DNA from: Pistricoccus aurantiacus
GTDB taxonomy: Bacteria; Pseudomonadota; Gammaproteobacteria; Pseudomonadales; Halomonadaceae
Direction: 5' to 3' (one strand)
Assembly (NCBI RefSeq): GCF_042682565.1
Contig: NZ_JBHUIC010000003.1
DNA: 64,000 bases
Position numbers and translations under genes: made by a program. Under the pieces are notes generated by a model. The model saw only the letters and a list, made by a program, of their open reading frames with translations, made no database searches and had not been told where the DNA came from. How positions within the stretch are numbered: the stretch's first letter is position 1; each line of letters starts with the position of its first letter. Positions 1 through 9,209 of the stretch are shown here, piece by piece.

Positions 1-2097
1 GAAGGCCCGGATCGATGTCAGGGGCGTTCTCAGCTCGTGGCTGACCATGGCCACGAACTCGTCCTTGAGTCGATCGAGCTCCATCAGCCGCTCGTTGGCG
101 CTACGCAGTTCTTCGCCAATGCGCGCCAGCTCGTCGGATTTCTGCTTGAGTCGACGGTTGTATTCCAGGGTTTGCGAGGTGGTGTCGAGAATGCTCAGCA
201 CCGCTTCCAGATCCAGCGCCTCGCCGCGTACCACGGAGTTGATCAGCACTCTCGCCGAGGCGTTGCCCAAGGCGCCGGCGAGGGCGCGTTCCGCCCGGGC
301 GATCAGCTCCGGACTGGCAGGTTGGTCGCTGGGGGGAAGTTCGTCAGTCTGAAAATCGAGCAGTACGCGAGAGGTCGCCGCGGCCCCGAGATAGCGAGTC
401 AGCAGGCGACGCAGCTCTCCCCGTGTGGTCTGACCTTGCCAGAGGGGCGCGTGTTCGAATCCGACTCGCAAGGCGCCGATGAAAAGCGCCGCCTGCGTCT
501 GCTCCAGGCGGGACTGGCGGGTAAACAGCGAGACGCCGATCAACAGCCCCACATTGACGAGCAGGCTCCAAAGCAGCGAATGACTGTAGATATCCCCGAG
601 TTCGATGCCGAATAGCGCGTAAGGGCGCAGCCAATCGATGCCCCAAGGACCCTGGACCACGAAGCTTGCGGCGAGCCAGCCGGACTGGGCGAAGCCCGGC
701 AGCAGCAAGGTATAGACCCAGACGCAAAAGCCAGCGATCAGTCCGAGGCTGGCGCCGGCATGATTGGCACTGCGCCAGTAGAGCCCCAGCAACAGGGACG
801 GAGCGAACTGCGCCGCCGCGGCGAAAGATACCAGACCGATGGTGACCAGGCTGTAAGAGTCGCCGATCAAGGCATGGTAGAGATAGCCCAGCAGCAGAAT
901 CAGCAATATGGCTATTCGACGAATGCCCAGCAGCCAGCCGGAGAGATCGCGCCGCTCGCCGAGATGCAGTCGTCGGGAACGTAGCAGCAAGGGCATGACC
1001 AGATGGTTGCTGACCATGGTGGAAAGCGCGATGGTCTCGACGATGACCATGCTGGTAGCAGCGGAAAGTCCACCGATAAATACGATCAGCGGCAGCGCTT
1101 CCAGCCCCGCGGAAAGCGGCAGAGTCAGCACGAAGCTGTCCGGATGACTGCCGGGAGATAGCACGAGACCCGCCAGGGCAATAGGAATCACGAACAGATT
1201 GATGGCCAGCAGGTAAAGTGGAAAGAGCCAGCTGGCGCGCCGTATGTGCTGTTCGTCGACGTTTTCCACCACCAGGATCTGGAACTGGCGCGGCAGGCTC
1301 AGAAAGGCCAGAAACGCCAGCAGCAGCATGCCGGTCCAACCCAGGGCGCCGCCGGGCACGCTATCCAGACTCAGGAGTTTCAGCACTTCCGGCTGAGCAG
1401 CGGCCTGGGCAAACAGATCCGACGGGCCTTGAAACAGCACGAATACGCAGAAGATGCCGACGGCGACAAAGGCAAATAGCTTGACCAGGGATTCGAAGGC
1501 GATAGCCGCTACCATGCCCTCGTGGCGTTCGCTGGCATCCAGATGGCGGGTGCCGAAGAGGATGATGAATACCGCGAGCACCAGCGCGACCCAGAACGAC
1601 TTGTCCGTCAGGAAACTTTCCTCGGCGATGCTTTGGGTCGGTGAATTGGGGTAGCTCAGAAGCACCGCCTGGCTCAAGGTGATCGCCTTGAGCTGTAGCG
1701 CGATATAGGGCGTCACGCCGATCAGGGCGATCAGCGCCACCAAGGCGCCCAGGAATCCGCTCTTGCCGTAGCGTGCGCTGATGAAGTCGGCGATGGAGGT
1801 AATGCGCTGCGCTCGGGCGATACGCACCATCTTGCGAATGATCAAGGGGCCGGTGAACATCGCCAGGGTCGGTCCCAGGTAAATCAGCAGGAAACTGGGT
1901 CCGAACTGGCTGGCGCGACCGACGCTGCCGTAAAAGGTCCAGGCGGTACAGTAGACCGCGATGGATAGCGCATAGACGTTGGCGGAACCGATCAGCGAGC
2001 GCCCCTGGCCGGCGCGGCGATCTCCCCAGGCGGCGATCACGAAAAGTAGCGCCAGGTAGCCGAAGGCGGTAACCAGCACAAAAGCATTACCGATCAC
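1..2097 (-). CDS. SLC5-type Na+/solute symporter fused to sensor histidine kinase (CbrA/MxtR-like), 3' end cut off
   Basis: The 699 visible codons run off the window edge. The N-terminal ~500 residues are a multi-span sodium:solute symporter module, with segments such as YCTAWTFYGSVG and LIYLGPTLAMF. A hydrophilic linker of STAC-domain type follows, then a coiled stretch leading into the kinase H-box MVSHELRTPL, with the phospho-acceptor His at about residue 687. The ATPase domain lies outside the window. The family couples solute transport or sensing to a response regulator; CbrA and MxtR of pseudomonads are relatives. No PAS domain is apparent between linker and kinase, unlike CbrA. The start is GTG at 2097, with GGAG nine bases upstream. 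It overlaps the end of the preceding small gene by 11 bases, so translational coupling is likely. The ligand cannot be told from sequence. Confidence 0.88.
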   Translation of the reverse strand, partial: MIGNAFVLVTAFGYLALLFVIAAWGDRRAGQGRSLIGSANVYALSIAVYCTAWTFYGSVGRASQFGPSFLLIYLGPTLAMFTGPLIIRKMVRIARAQRITSIADFISARYGKSGFLGALVALIALIGVTPYIALQLKAITLSQAVLLSYPNSPTQSIAEESFLTDKSFWVALVLAVFIILFGTRHLDASERHEGMVAAIAFESLVKLFAFVAVGIFCVFVLFQGPSDLFAQAAAQPEVLKLLSLDSVPGGALGWTGMLLLAFLAFLSLPRQFQILVVENVDEQHIRRASWLFPLYLLAINLFVIPIALAGLVLSPGSHPDSFVLTLPLSAGLEALPLIVFIGGLSAATSMVIVETIALSTMVSNHLVMPLLLRSRRLHLGERRDLSGWLLGIRRIAILLILLLGYLYHALIGDSYSLVTIGLVSFAAAAQFAPSLLLGLYWRSANHAGASLGLIAGFCVWVYTLLLPGFAQSGWLAASFVVQGPWGIDWLRPYALFGIELGDIYSHSLLWSLLVNVGLLIGVSLFTRQSRLEQTQAALFIGALRVGFEHAPLWQGQTTRGELRRLLTRYLGAAATSRVLLDFQTDELPPSDQPASPELIARAERALAGALGNASARVLINSVVRGEALDLEAVLSILDTTSQTLEYNRRLKQKSDELARIGEELRSANERLMELDRLKDEFVAMVSHELRTPLTSIRAF

Positions 2098-2284
2098 GAG
2101 GCCGCTCCATCAGCCAGGCCACCAGGGCAATGACCGCTAGCCAGGCGATAAACAGATACATCGGTAGCCAGGACGGGGTATCGGCGGCGTGCTGGTCAAA
2201 GATCAGAATCAACGGCGGGGTGAACAGCACCGCGGCGAAGGCAATTACCGCCAGCAGGCGTTCGTTGTGCTGCGATCGCTTCAT
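2087..2284 (-). CDS. small two-span membrane protein, CbrX-like
   Basis: The product is 65 residues, starting [17 protein letters not shown]. It has two hydrophobic segments, at about residues 10-26 and 38-56, separated by a short polar loop, and a basic C-terminus. Its ATG shares an ATGA overlap with the stop of the upstream exonuclease gene, and its last codons overlap the GTG start of the symporter/kinase gene. Pseudomonads carry a small membrane-protein gene (cbrX) in the same place, overlapping the start of cbrA. The position and topology match, but I cannot show sequence homology by eye. A role as a translational coupler or a small subunit of the transporter is inference. Confidence 0.7.
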   Translation of the reverse strand: MKRSQHNERLLAVIAFAAVLFTPPLILIFDQHAADTPSWLPMYLFIAWLAVIALVAWLMERPRDR

Positions 2285-4425
2285 GCGCTGGCATCCTGCT
2301 TGTCGAAAGCGTTGGTCTGCAGTTCCAGCACATCCGCCAGGGTGGTGATACCACGCGCTTCCAGCCGTGGCAGCAGGGTAAGCCACAGCTCCGCGGTGAG
2401 CTGAGCATCACCCAGGGCGGTATGGCGTAGACCTTCCGGAACGACAAGCGCGAAACGCTCCGCCAGGCTATCCAGGTCGTGCCCCTCGAGCCCCGGGTCC
2501 AGGCCTCGAGAGATCAGCAGGGTGTCCAGCACCGGCATGTCCAGGACCACCTCGCTCCCCGGCGGCTGCAGCGCCAGCAGGTCGAAGGAAGCGTTGTGCG
2601 CCAGCAGCACCGCGTCGCCAAGGTAATCGCGAAAACGGGGCATGATTCTCGTCAGGGTGGGTGCTCCTGCGACATCCGTGTCCGTCAGACCATGAATCGC
2701 GGTGCTGGCGTCGGGGATGGGCCGTTCCGGATCCACCAGGCTTTCGAAAACATCATCCGCCAGCAGGCGGCGATTGACGATTCGGCAGGCGCCGATGCTG
2801 ATCACCCGGTCCCCCCGGCGAAGTTCCAGGCCGGTGGTTTCCGTGTCGAAAGCGATGACCTCGAGCTCGCCGATATGACGCGAGCCAAGAGACGAATCCG
2901 GCGCCGGCAGCGATGCTATGCCATAGTCGTGAAACTCCGGGCGCGGTGCCTTGCGGGCAAGCGGCGCGCCCACCCGTTCGCCGGCGGGCAAGGGTAGCCG
3001 CAGACGCGCATGTTCGCCGTCTTCATCTGTCTCGCTCCACAGGTCGCTGTCGTACTGCTGAAGCATTTTCGCCAGACTGGGCGCCAGGGGAAGCGCTTCC
3101 AGGGGTTGGTCGAGCCAAGTCTGCAGCTGCTGTTGAGATGGCTGTGCTCCAGGCCAGATCAGGTCCAGGTAGACACGCTTGTTGCCGAGCCTGACTTCCG
3201 CGTCGAACCGTGTCAGCCGACAATGCTCGGCGAGCTTCGTGACCAGATCTTCCATCAGCACCAGCAGGGTCGGTGCGTCCGCCTTGAGCCAGGCGGGCAT
3301 GCCTATCGGTGTAAGAGCGATGCCGTGGCGCTCCAGTCGCTCCCCCAGCGCCCGCCACAGATCGTTGGACCACAGCGACAACAGGCGACTGTCCTGTCGC
3401 TGTAGACGTTCCAGCGTCTGACCGGTCTGTTGAATGGTACGGGAAAGCGCCGTGGCTTCTTCATCCAGGGCCTTGGCGAGACGCTCACGCAAGGAGAGCG
3501 AAATCTCCTTGGATGACGAACCCTCAGCGAAAGGCTGATTGAGCGCCTGAGCAGCACTTGCCAAGCCTGCTCCATGCCGGCGCAGCTGAGTGACCAGTTC
3601 GACCAGTTCACCGCGAATCGCCATTTCCTGATGCGATTCCGCCGTCGCGTCTTCGAGGGTCAGCAGCGTCTCGCTCTGGCTTTGTGGAATACGCCGCAGG
3701 GTGCAGCGTAGCCAATGCTCGGCCATGGGTCGTTCGAGAGAGGGCGAACTGGCGGAGGACGATTCGAGATCGGCCTGCTTGCGGTAAGGCAGCAACAGCT
3801 CTCGAGGGGTGCCGTCTTCCGGCAGCCGGACCAGGGCATAGTCCAGGCTCTTGTTTTCCAGCAGTCCCTGCAGCGGCTTGCCGAGCCTGAGCCCCGGATG
3901 TTCCGCAAACAACAGCTCCGCCGCGTGATTGAACAGCAGCAGCCGCTGGTGACGATCGTATACCAGCAGCGGCACGTCGATAAGCTGCAGGAGCGCTTCA
4001 AGCTCCTGACGAATGCGCGCCGCGCTGCGAGCGCCCTCGCTGTGCGCCCGGGCCAGCTTGCGACGATCCGCTCGCCAACGCTCGCGCAATTGCTGGATAT
4101 CCGGCGCCAGGCCGCTCAGCCATCCCTCCGGGGGATAATCATCCCGGGCATCCGGATTGGCCGCCAGGCGTGCCATGAGCACCTGTAGGCGGCGTAGTGG
4201 TCCTAGTAGCTGTCGCTCCAGCAGTAACCCTCCCAGCAGAAGTGCAATGCCACCCGATAGACACCCCAGCCACAGCCCCCAGCGCGGCAGGCCCGCCGGG
4301 GCGAGCCGGGTATCGAGCCAGAGGGCCAGCAACATCCCGACGAACAGAGCCAGCCCGCTGGTCGCCAGCCAAAGGCCTACGAGTCGCTGACGTCTAGGCA
4401 AGCCGGGGCGAGATCGAGACGTCAT
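2281..4425 (-). CDS. membrane-anchored DnaQ-like 3'-5' exonuclease with sensor-like N-terminal half
   Basis: The protein is 714 residues. Residues ~15-75 hold two transmembrane segments. They are followed by a HAMP-like/coiled region and a PAS-like stretch around residues 145-190 ([21 protein letters not shown]). The middle (about 270-500) is helical and resembles a degenerate histidine-kinase core without a recognisable H-box. The C-terminal ~190 residues are a DEDDh exonuclease, with Asp527 and Glu529 in FDTETTG, Asp615 in HNASFD, and His668/Asp673 in HTALGDA. All catalytic residues are present. The gene overlaps the response-regulator gene upstream and the small membrane gene downstream by ATGA motifs, so it belongs to the same operon. 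The combination suggests that the exonuclease fold serves a signalling role or acts at the membrane. Its substrate is unknown. Confidence 0.85.
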   Translation of the reverse strand: MTSRSRPGLPRRQRLVGLWLATSGLALFVGMLLALWLDTRLAPAGLPRWGLWLGCLSGGIALLLGGLLLERQLLGPLRRLQVLMARLAANPDARDDYPPEGWLSGLAPDIQQLRERWRADRRKLARAHSEGARSAARIRQELEALLQLIDVPLLVYDRHQRLLLFNHAAELLFAEHPGLRLGKPLQGLLENKSLDYALVRLPEDGTPRELLLPYRKQADLESSSASSPSLERPMAEHWLRCTLRRIPQSQSETLLTLEDATAESHQEMAIRGELVELVTQLRRHGAGLASAAQALNQPFAEGSSSKEISLSLRERLAKALDEEATALSRTIQQTGQTLERLQRQDSRLLSLWSNDLWRALGERLERHGIALTPIGMPAWLKADAPTLLVLMEDLVTKLAEHCRLTRFDAEVRLGNKRVYLDLIWPGAQPSQQQLQTWLDQPLEALPLAPSLAKMLQQYDSDLWSETDEDGEHARLRLPLPAGERVGAPLARKAPRPEFHDYGIASLPAPDSSLGSRHIGELEVIAFDTETTGLELRRGDRVISIGACRIVNRRLLADDVFESLVDPERPIPDASTAIHGLTDTDVAGAPTLTRIMPRFRDYLGDAVLLAHNASFDLLALQPPGSEVVLDMPVLDTLLISRGLDPGLEGHDLDSLAERFALVVPEGLRHTALGDAQLTAELWLTLLPRLEARGITTLADVLELQTNAFDKQDASA

Positions 4426-4787
4426 TCCGCCACATCCACCAGACGAGTGACTTTTTCCACCAGGGCCTGAGTGGAGAAGGGCTTGGTGATATAGTCGTCG
4501 GCGCCCAGCGCCAGGCCTTTTTCCCGCTCCACTTCCCGCCCATGGGCGGTGAGCATGATGATCGGCAGCCGGGGGGATTCCTGGCGTAATCGCTCCAGCA
4601 CCTCGAAACCGCTGATATCCGGCAGGCTGATATCCAGCAGCACCAGATCCGGCATCGCCTGGTTCGCCTGATCCAAGGCGTTCTGGCCATCCTCCGCCGT
4701 TATTACCTCGAATCCGGCCTGCTGCATGAGAAACTCCAGAGACAGCAAAATATTGGGCTCGTCGTCCACCACCAGGATCTTGGTCAT
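4422..4787 (-). CDS. receiver-only response regulator
   Basis: The 121 residues comprise a single CheY-like receiver domain with no output domain. The acidic pair is DD at residues 8-9, the phospho-acceptor is Asp52 in [10 protein letters not shown], the conserved Thr is Thr80, and the Lys is Lys102 in DYITKPFS. It is the first gene of the four-gene minus-strand unit and overlaps the exonuclease gene by ATGA. The histidine kinase encoded three genes downstream is the obvious phosphate donor. With no DNA-binding domain it probably acts through protein contacts or relays phosphate. AGGAGAACA lies just before the ATG. Confidence 0.93.
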   Translation of the reverse strand: MTKILVVDDEPNILLSLEFLMQQAGFEVITAEDGQNALDQANQAMPDLVLLDISLPDISGFEVLERLRQESPRLPIIMLTAHGREVEREKGLALGADDYITKPFSTQALVEKVTRLVDVAE

Positions 4788-4922
4788 CTTGTTCTCCTAA
4801 CAGAGGTTACCTGCAGTCTAGTGGGAGATCGAAAGCCGTGGAAAGACGACCTTGGCACAAGCTGCTAGGCTCAATGTTCGTCTATCGGGAATGCTCGTCC
4901 ATCAGGGAAAAAGGAAAACCCC

Positions 4923-5606
4923 ATGATCAAGGTGCACCATCTGGAAAACTCGCGTTCCCAGCGAGTCATCTGGCTGCTCGAGGAGCTGGGGGCGAGCTAC
5001 GAGATCATTACCTATCAGCGGGATCCCAGGACCCAGCGCGCATCGAATGCTCTCAAGAGGGTGCATCCGCTGGGCAAGTCGCCGGTCATCAGCGATACCG
5101 ACCGGCAGGACCGGGTGGTGGCGGAGTCTGCGGCGATCCTCGATTACCTGGTGGACCGCTTCGATGACGAAAAACGTCTGCGCCCCGCCATGGACAGCGA
5201 GGCGGGGCTGCGTTATCGCTTCTGGATGCATCACGCGGAAGGCACCGCCATGCCGCCATTGTTGATGCGACTGGTGATGTCCCAGCTCGGCAAGCCGCCG
5301 GTGCCGGCGTTGATTCGTCCTATCGCGCGGGGGCTCGCCAGGGGCATGGAAAACAAGTTTCTCGATCCGGAGGTCGAGAATTTGATGCATTTCTGGGAAG
5401 GCGAACTCAACGGCCGCGACTGGTTTACCGGCGACGACTTCAGCGCCGCGGATATTCAGATGAGTTTTCCGCTCCTGGCACTTGACGCTCAAGACGCGCT
5501 TGAAGGTCACCCCAGACTGGCCGCCGTTATCGACAGCTTTCGCGATCGCCCGGCTTACCGACGCACGGTAGAGAAAGTCGGCGAGTTCTCGGTGCCCGGC
5601 GGCTAG
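4923..5606 (+). CDS. glutathione S-transferase family protein
   Basis: The 227 residues have the GST layout. A thioredoxin-fold N-terminal half (residues 1-80) contains SRSQRVIWLLEEL and the cis-Pro/glutathione-contact stretch GKSPVI plus ESAAILDYL. An all-helical C-terminal half follows, with DWFTGDDFSAADIQMSF, the conserved N-capping Asp region of GSTs. The N-terminal Ser and Arg of SRSQRV are plausible glutathione activators, as in the YfcG/beta-type enzymes. A Shine-Dalgarno-like AAAAGGAAAA precedes the ATG by about five bases. It stands alone on the plus strand and converges with the small membrane gene downstream, with only three bases between the stops. The substrate is unknown. Confidence 0.9.
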   Translation: MIKVHHLENSRSQRVIWLLEELGASYEIITYQRDPRTQRASNALKRVHPLGKSPVISDTDRQDRVVAESAAILDYLVDRFDDEKRLRPAMDSEAGLRYRFWMHHAEGTAMPPLLMRLVMSQLGKPPVPALIRPIARGLARGMENKFLDPEVENLMHFWEGELNGRDWFTGDDFSAADIQMSFPLLALDAQDALEGHPRLAAVIDSFRDRPAYRRTVEKVGEFSVPGG

Positions 5607-5609
5607 ATG

Positions 5610-5894
5610 TCAGGAGGGCTTGCGCGGTTTGAATTTTGGCCCCAGCGGCCCCAGCCACAGCCATACCTGAAGTACCACGAGAATCGGCAGCAGCCAGGCG
5701 GGTGCGTCAAGCCCCGCGACCAGTAGCTGATGAATAAAGTAGGCGACGATACCCGCCAGCAGTCCAAGCACCGGAAACAGCAAGGGGCGCTCGAAGCCCG
5801 GACGTCGTGTCAGGCGAAACAGCGAGCCGGTAAACGCACCAAAGGTCGCTGCCAGTGCCAGGGGAAGCCAGAATTCCTGCATGAGTTCCTGCAT
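5610..5894 (-). CDS. small integral membrane protein of unknown function
   Basis: The product is 94 residues with three hydrophobic segments, at roughly residues 9-27, 38-62 and 64-82, and a basic PKFKPRKPS tail likely to be cytoplasmic. I do not recognise a family. The start is ambiguous. The first 24 bases are a near-perfect tandem duplication (ATGCAGGAACTC then ATGCAGGAATTC), and the second ATG at 5882 has AGGAA close upstream. The protein could therefore be 90 residues. It lies between a convergent GST gene and the divergently placed end of an MFS gene, so its neighbours give no functional hint. Confidence 0.65.
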   Translation of the reverse strand: MQELMQEFWLPLALAATFGAFTGSLFRLTRRPGFERPLLFPVLGLLAGIVAYFIHQLLVAGLDAPAWLLPILVVLQVWLWLGPLGPKFKPRKPS

Positions 5895-6008
5895 GAGAAG
5901 GGCGCCTTGAAATACGAGGGAATGCTCGAAAGACTAGCGCCATTATCCCCTGCAAGGCTTTACCACTTTGGTCATGATGAAGCGCAATTCCTGCTCGGTC
6001 GAGCAGAC

Positions 6009-7253
6009 TCAGGAATGGCGTCGAGTGGTCAGAACGCCATGCTCATCAAGCTCCAATTGCCGCCGGCGCCCGGATAGCCAGGCCATGCTCATGGAGACCG
6101 CCACGATGCCCATCAGCATCAGACTGATGGCGTTGAGGCTGGCGCCGAACTGCAGCAATACACCTATCCCCAGGGGCCCCAAGGCGGCAAGGCAATAACC
6201 GAATCCCTGCGCCATGCCGGAAAGCTGGCCCGCCAGGAAGGCGCTGCCGCTACGCAGCACGAGCAGTGTCAAGGCCAGGCTGAAGCAGCCGCCCTGACCG
6301 AGCCCCAGGATCACGACGCCCCACCAGCGCAGGGAAAGCGGCCCCAGAAGCAGCAGCAAGAGCCCGGCACCGTTGGTGGCGAGCAGCAGCAGCAGGGCAG
6401 GACGCTGATCACGACCCAGTCGCGCCAGCCAGGGAGCGGCGAAAGCGGAAGCCAGCTGTGTCATGACCGAGATGCCCAGCATCCAGCCCGCTTCGGCCTC
6501 GTCGATACCTCTGCGCTGCAGCAGCGTCGGCAGCCAGCCGAAAACGATATAGGCAAGGGATGACTGGGAGCCCATGAGAACGGTGACTTGCCAGGCCAGC
6601 GCGTTTCTCGTCAGGCGCACCTTGGGTCGGTTCCGGCTGCTGGAGGATGCGGGTCCGGGCCAGGGGTGAGGCATCAGGCCGCGCCAGGCGAATAGCGCGA
6701 TCAACGCCAACAGCGACCAGCTCATCAGGCTCGCGGTCCAGCTGTTCAGCCAGTCCGCCAGGGGAACGCTGAGAATCGCTCCCAGCGCTCCACCCAGACA
6801 CAGGGCCATGGTATAGACGCCGGTCATCAGATCCGCGTTTTGCGGGAGCTCGCGCTTGACCAGACCAGGAAGCAGGGTGCCGCATATACCGATTGCCGCG
6901 CCTGCCATCAAGGTGCCGAGGAACAGCAGGAGCAAGGAATGATTGGCACGTAGAATCAGGGCCACGGTCAGCAGCAATAGCCCGATGGAAAGCGCTCGCT
7001 CGCTGCCCAGGCGGTGGGAAAGCCATGGCGCCAGGGGCGCGAAAAGACCAAGGCACAGCACCGGCAGGGTGGTCAGTGCGCCAACGCCCGCGGCACCGAG
7101 CCCGGTATCCTCCTGCACTCGAATCAGGAGCGGCGACAGGGAAGAAAGCGCCGGTCGCAGATTGAGCCCTACCAGTACCATGACCAGAAGGAAAAGCCCG
7201 AGCCGACGTGGCGTGGTATGAAGTCCGCTTCTGGCGCTGGCCTCCAGGCTCAT
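6009..7253 (-). CDS. MFS transporter of the CynX/NimT type
   Basis: The 414 residues have about twelve transmembrane helices. The signature near the N-terminus, GLNLRPALSSLSPLL (residues ~30-45), is typical of the cyanate/nitroimidazole (CynX/NimT/YeaN) branch of the major facilitator superfamily. The family exports or imports small anions and drugs, and no substrate can be assigned here. I chose ATG 7253 (MSLEASARSG) because it forms an ATGA overlap with the end of the upstream gene. A longer reading frame upstream would run deep into that gene. Translational coupling with the 166-residue protein is therefore likely. Confidence 0.87.
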   Translation of the reverse strand: MSLEASARSGLHTTPRRLGLFLLVMVLVGLNLRPALSSLSPLLIRVQEDTGLGAAGVGALTTLPVLCLGLFAPLAPWLSHRLGSERALSIGLLLLTVALILRANHSLLLLFLGTLMAGAAIGICGTLLPGLVKRELPQNADLMTGVYTMALCLGGALGAILSVPLADWLNSWTASLMSWSLLALIALFAWRGLMPHPWPGPASSSSRNRPKVRLTRNALAWQVTVLMGSQSSLAYIVFGWLPTLLQRRGIDEAEAGWMLGISVMTQLASAFAAPWLARLGRDQRPALLLLLATNGAGLLLLLLGPLSLRWWGVVILGLGQGGCFSLALTLLVLRSGSAFLAGQLSGMAQGFGYCLAALGPLGIGVLLQFGASLNAISLMLMGIVAVSMSMAWLSGRRRQLELDEHGVLTTRRHS

Positions 7254-7750
7254 TTCAAGTGACGGCGCAAGTCGCCGCGCACCACGTCCATCAGGGTAAC
7301 GAAGTAGGTATCGCCTTGGGTATCGATGCGGTCGACTCGACACTGGGTCGCCATGGATTTTTCGATCAACAGCTCATCGAAGATTTCCAGGGTGATCTTT
7401 TCCATGGGCTTGTCGCCAGGGGTAAGGCTGCCGTCTTCCAGATTGAAGGTCTCCAGCAGGCTGGCGCGTACCCGGGTCATGCCGCCTTCCGCCAGCACGC
7501 GCCGCACGAACAGCCAGCCCTCGCAGGCCAAGGATTCATTATCGCGACGGCGCAGGAACAGGGTGCGGTAGCAGGCGCCTTCCTTGGCGCCCTTGTCCGC
7601 CATGCTGCGGTAGGCCTCGGTCATGCGTGTGGAGGTGACGCGCGCCTGAAGGGTCTTGTCGAGAGCGCCCTGGTGTTCGCCGTCCAGGTGCGCCTGGCGT
7701 TGAAAGGTGAGCCAGCGGCGATAATCCGCGATCAGGGAAGAAGTAGCCAT
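7250..7750 (-). CDS. conserved-looking protein of unknown function, coupled to MFS gene
   Basis: The product is 166 residues, soluble, with no signal peptide or membrane segment. The N-terminal third is charged and helical (residues 1-60, including YRRWLTFQRQAHLDGEHQ). The remainder alternates short hydrophobic strands with charged turns, suggesting an alpha/beta or beta-rich fold. I do not recognise the family. The stop overlaps the start of the MFS transporter by ATGA, and the rhlE gene stop lies 42 bases upstream of its ATG. Codon use is like that of neighbouring genes, so it is a genuine gene and not a shadow. Confidence 0.7.
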   Translation of the reverse strand: MATSSLIADYRRWLTFQRQAHLDGEHQGALDKTLQARVTSTRMTEAYRSMADKGAKEGACYRTLFLRRRDNESLACEGWLFVRRVLAEGGMTRVRASLLETFNLEDGSLTPGDKPMEKITLEIFDELLIEKSMATQCRVDRIDTQGDTYFVTLMDVVRGDLRRHLK

Positions 7751-7792
7751 AGTTGCTCGATTGTCGTCATCCGCGGTTGAGAAGTGAATCGA

Positions 7793-8992
7793 TCAGGCGC
7801 GCTTCGTGCGGCGCGGCTGACGGCGCTGTGGCTTGCGAATCGGTTCCGGTACCGCATTGGGATCCGGTTCGAAGCCCGGCTCGACACGGCTTTCGATGCT
7901 CTGCTTGATCAGTCGCTCGATCCCGCGCAGCAAGCCCTTTTCATCGATGCAGACCAGGGAAACCGCGAGGCCTTCGCTGCCGGCACGACCGGTACGGCCG
8001 ATGCGGTGCACATAGTCTTCCGCCACGTTGGGCAGCTCGAAATTGACCACGTAAGGCAGCTCGTTGATATCCAGGCCTCGAGCGGCGATATCCGTGGCCA
8101 CCAGCACCTGCAGGCCGCCATCCTTGAAGGCGCCCAAAGCCCGGGTGCGGGCGGATTGGCTCTTGTTGCCGTGGATCGCCATGGCGGGAATGTCCTGCTT
8201 GGAGAGCTGTTCCGCCAGGCGGTTGGCGCCGTGCTTGGTACGAGTGAATACCAGCACCTGGCGCCAGCGCTGGGTGATGATCAGATGGGCCAGCAGTTCG
8301 CGTTTGCGTTCCCGGTCGACCTGATAGACCACTTGGTCGATACGCTCCGCGGTGGTGTTGCGCGGCGCCACGTCGATCATCGCCGGGGCGTCGAGCAGAC
8401 CGTCCGCCAGACGGCGAATCTCGTTGGAGAAGGTCGCGGAGAACAGCAGGTTCTGTCGGCGCTTGGGCAGCAGACGCAATACTTTCTTGATGTCGTGAAT
8501 GAAGCCCATGTCGAGCATGCGATCCGCTTCGTCCAGTACCAGCACTTCGACCTGGGAAAGATCCACGTGTTTCTGCTGCTGAAGATCCAGCAGGCGCCCC
8601 GGGGTGGCTACCAGGATATCCAGTCCCGCACGCAGTGCGTCCACTTGGGGCTGTTGGCCGACGCCGCCGAAGATGACGTGGGAACGTAGCTTCAGATGGC
8701 GGCCATAGGTCTTGACGCTGTCGCCCACCTGAGCCGCCAGTTCCCGGGTCGGGGTCAGTACCAAGGCGCGAACCTGGCGCGCCTTGGGACGCGGGCCATC
8801 CGCCAGTCGCTGCAGCAGCGGCAAGGTAAAGCCCGCGGTCTTGCCGGTGCCGGTCTGGGCGCTGGCCAGTAGATCGCCGCCGGTGAGGACCGCGGGAATC
8901 GCCTGGCGCTGAATGGGGGTCGGCTCGGTATAGCCCTGGGCTTCTACCGCCCGCAGTAGTTCCGGGCGCAGGCCAAGGTCGGTAAATTTCAT
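7793..8992 (-). CDS. rhlE: DEAD-box ATP-dependent RNA helicase, RhlE type
   Basis: The 399 residues carry the full DEAD-box set. These are the Q-motif (YTEPTPIQ, residues 21-28), Walker A AQTGTGKT (45-52), PTRELA, TPGR, DEAD, SAT, ARGLD and HRIGRTGR. A short basic tail ([14 protein letters not shown]) is suited to RNA binding. The family unwinds short RNA duplexes in ribosome assembly and RNA decay. The RhlE assignment rests on the overall sequence feel and the short Arg-rich tail; another member of the family (SrmB/RhlB-like) is less likely. AGAT-rich sequence with GGAGA precedes the ATG. It appears to be monocistronic, with a candidate terminator for the previous gene upstream at 9133-9178. 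Confidence 0.92.
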   Translation of the reverse strand: MKFTDLGLRPELLRAVEAQGYTEPTPIQRQAIPAVLTGGDLLASAQTGTGKTAGFTLPLLQRLADGPRPKARQVRALVLTPTRELAAQVGDSVKTYGRHLKLRSHVIFGGVGQQPQVDALRAGLDILVATPGRLLDLQQQKHVDLSQVEVLVLDEADRMLDMGFIHDIKKVLRLLPKRRQNLLFSATFSNEIRRLADGLLDAPAMIDVAPRNTTAERIDQVVYQVDRERKRELLAHLIITQRWRQVLVFTRTKHGANRLAEQLSKQDIPAMAIHGNKSQSARTRALGAFKDGGLQVLVATDIAARGLDINELPYVVNFELPNVAEDYVHRIGRTGRAGSEGLAVSLVCIDEKGLLRGIERLIKQSIESRVEPGFEPDPNAVPEPIRKPQRRQPRRTKRA

Positions 8993-9132
8993 GATATCTC
9001 CAGCAAGTCATCCGTTTCGAGAATGGGCTCGCCGTCGGGCAAGATGCCCGCGAGAACACGGCACAATGAAACGGGGGGAATAAAGCGTCGGGAAAGGTAA
9101 TTTGATGACGACGAAAGACGCCATGATGACAG

Positions 9133-9178
9133 AAAACGGCGCTTGGCGCAGCCCCGTTCCGAAGGTGGCCAGCGCCGT
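9133..9178 (-). terminator. candidate intrinsic terminator after the HHH gene
   Basis: On the minus strand, eight-base arms ACGGCGCT (9171-9178) and AGCGCCGT (9136-9143) flank a 27-base loop that can fold internally. They are followed by TTTTCTGT. The hairpin lies 32 bases downstream of the helix-hairpin-helix gene and before rhlE. The long loop lowers confidence. Confidence 0.5.
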
Positions 9179-9209
9179 CATCAATTGTCGGCGAGCGTAA
9201 AGATAACGT

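Noticed and set aside
344..1339. 331-codon open frame on the minus strand, out of frame with the symporter-kinase
   Set aside because: Its product is low-complexity Arg/Ala/Gly-rich without domain character. The other frame gives a clear transporter and H-box.
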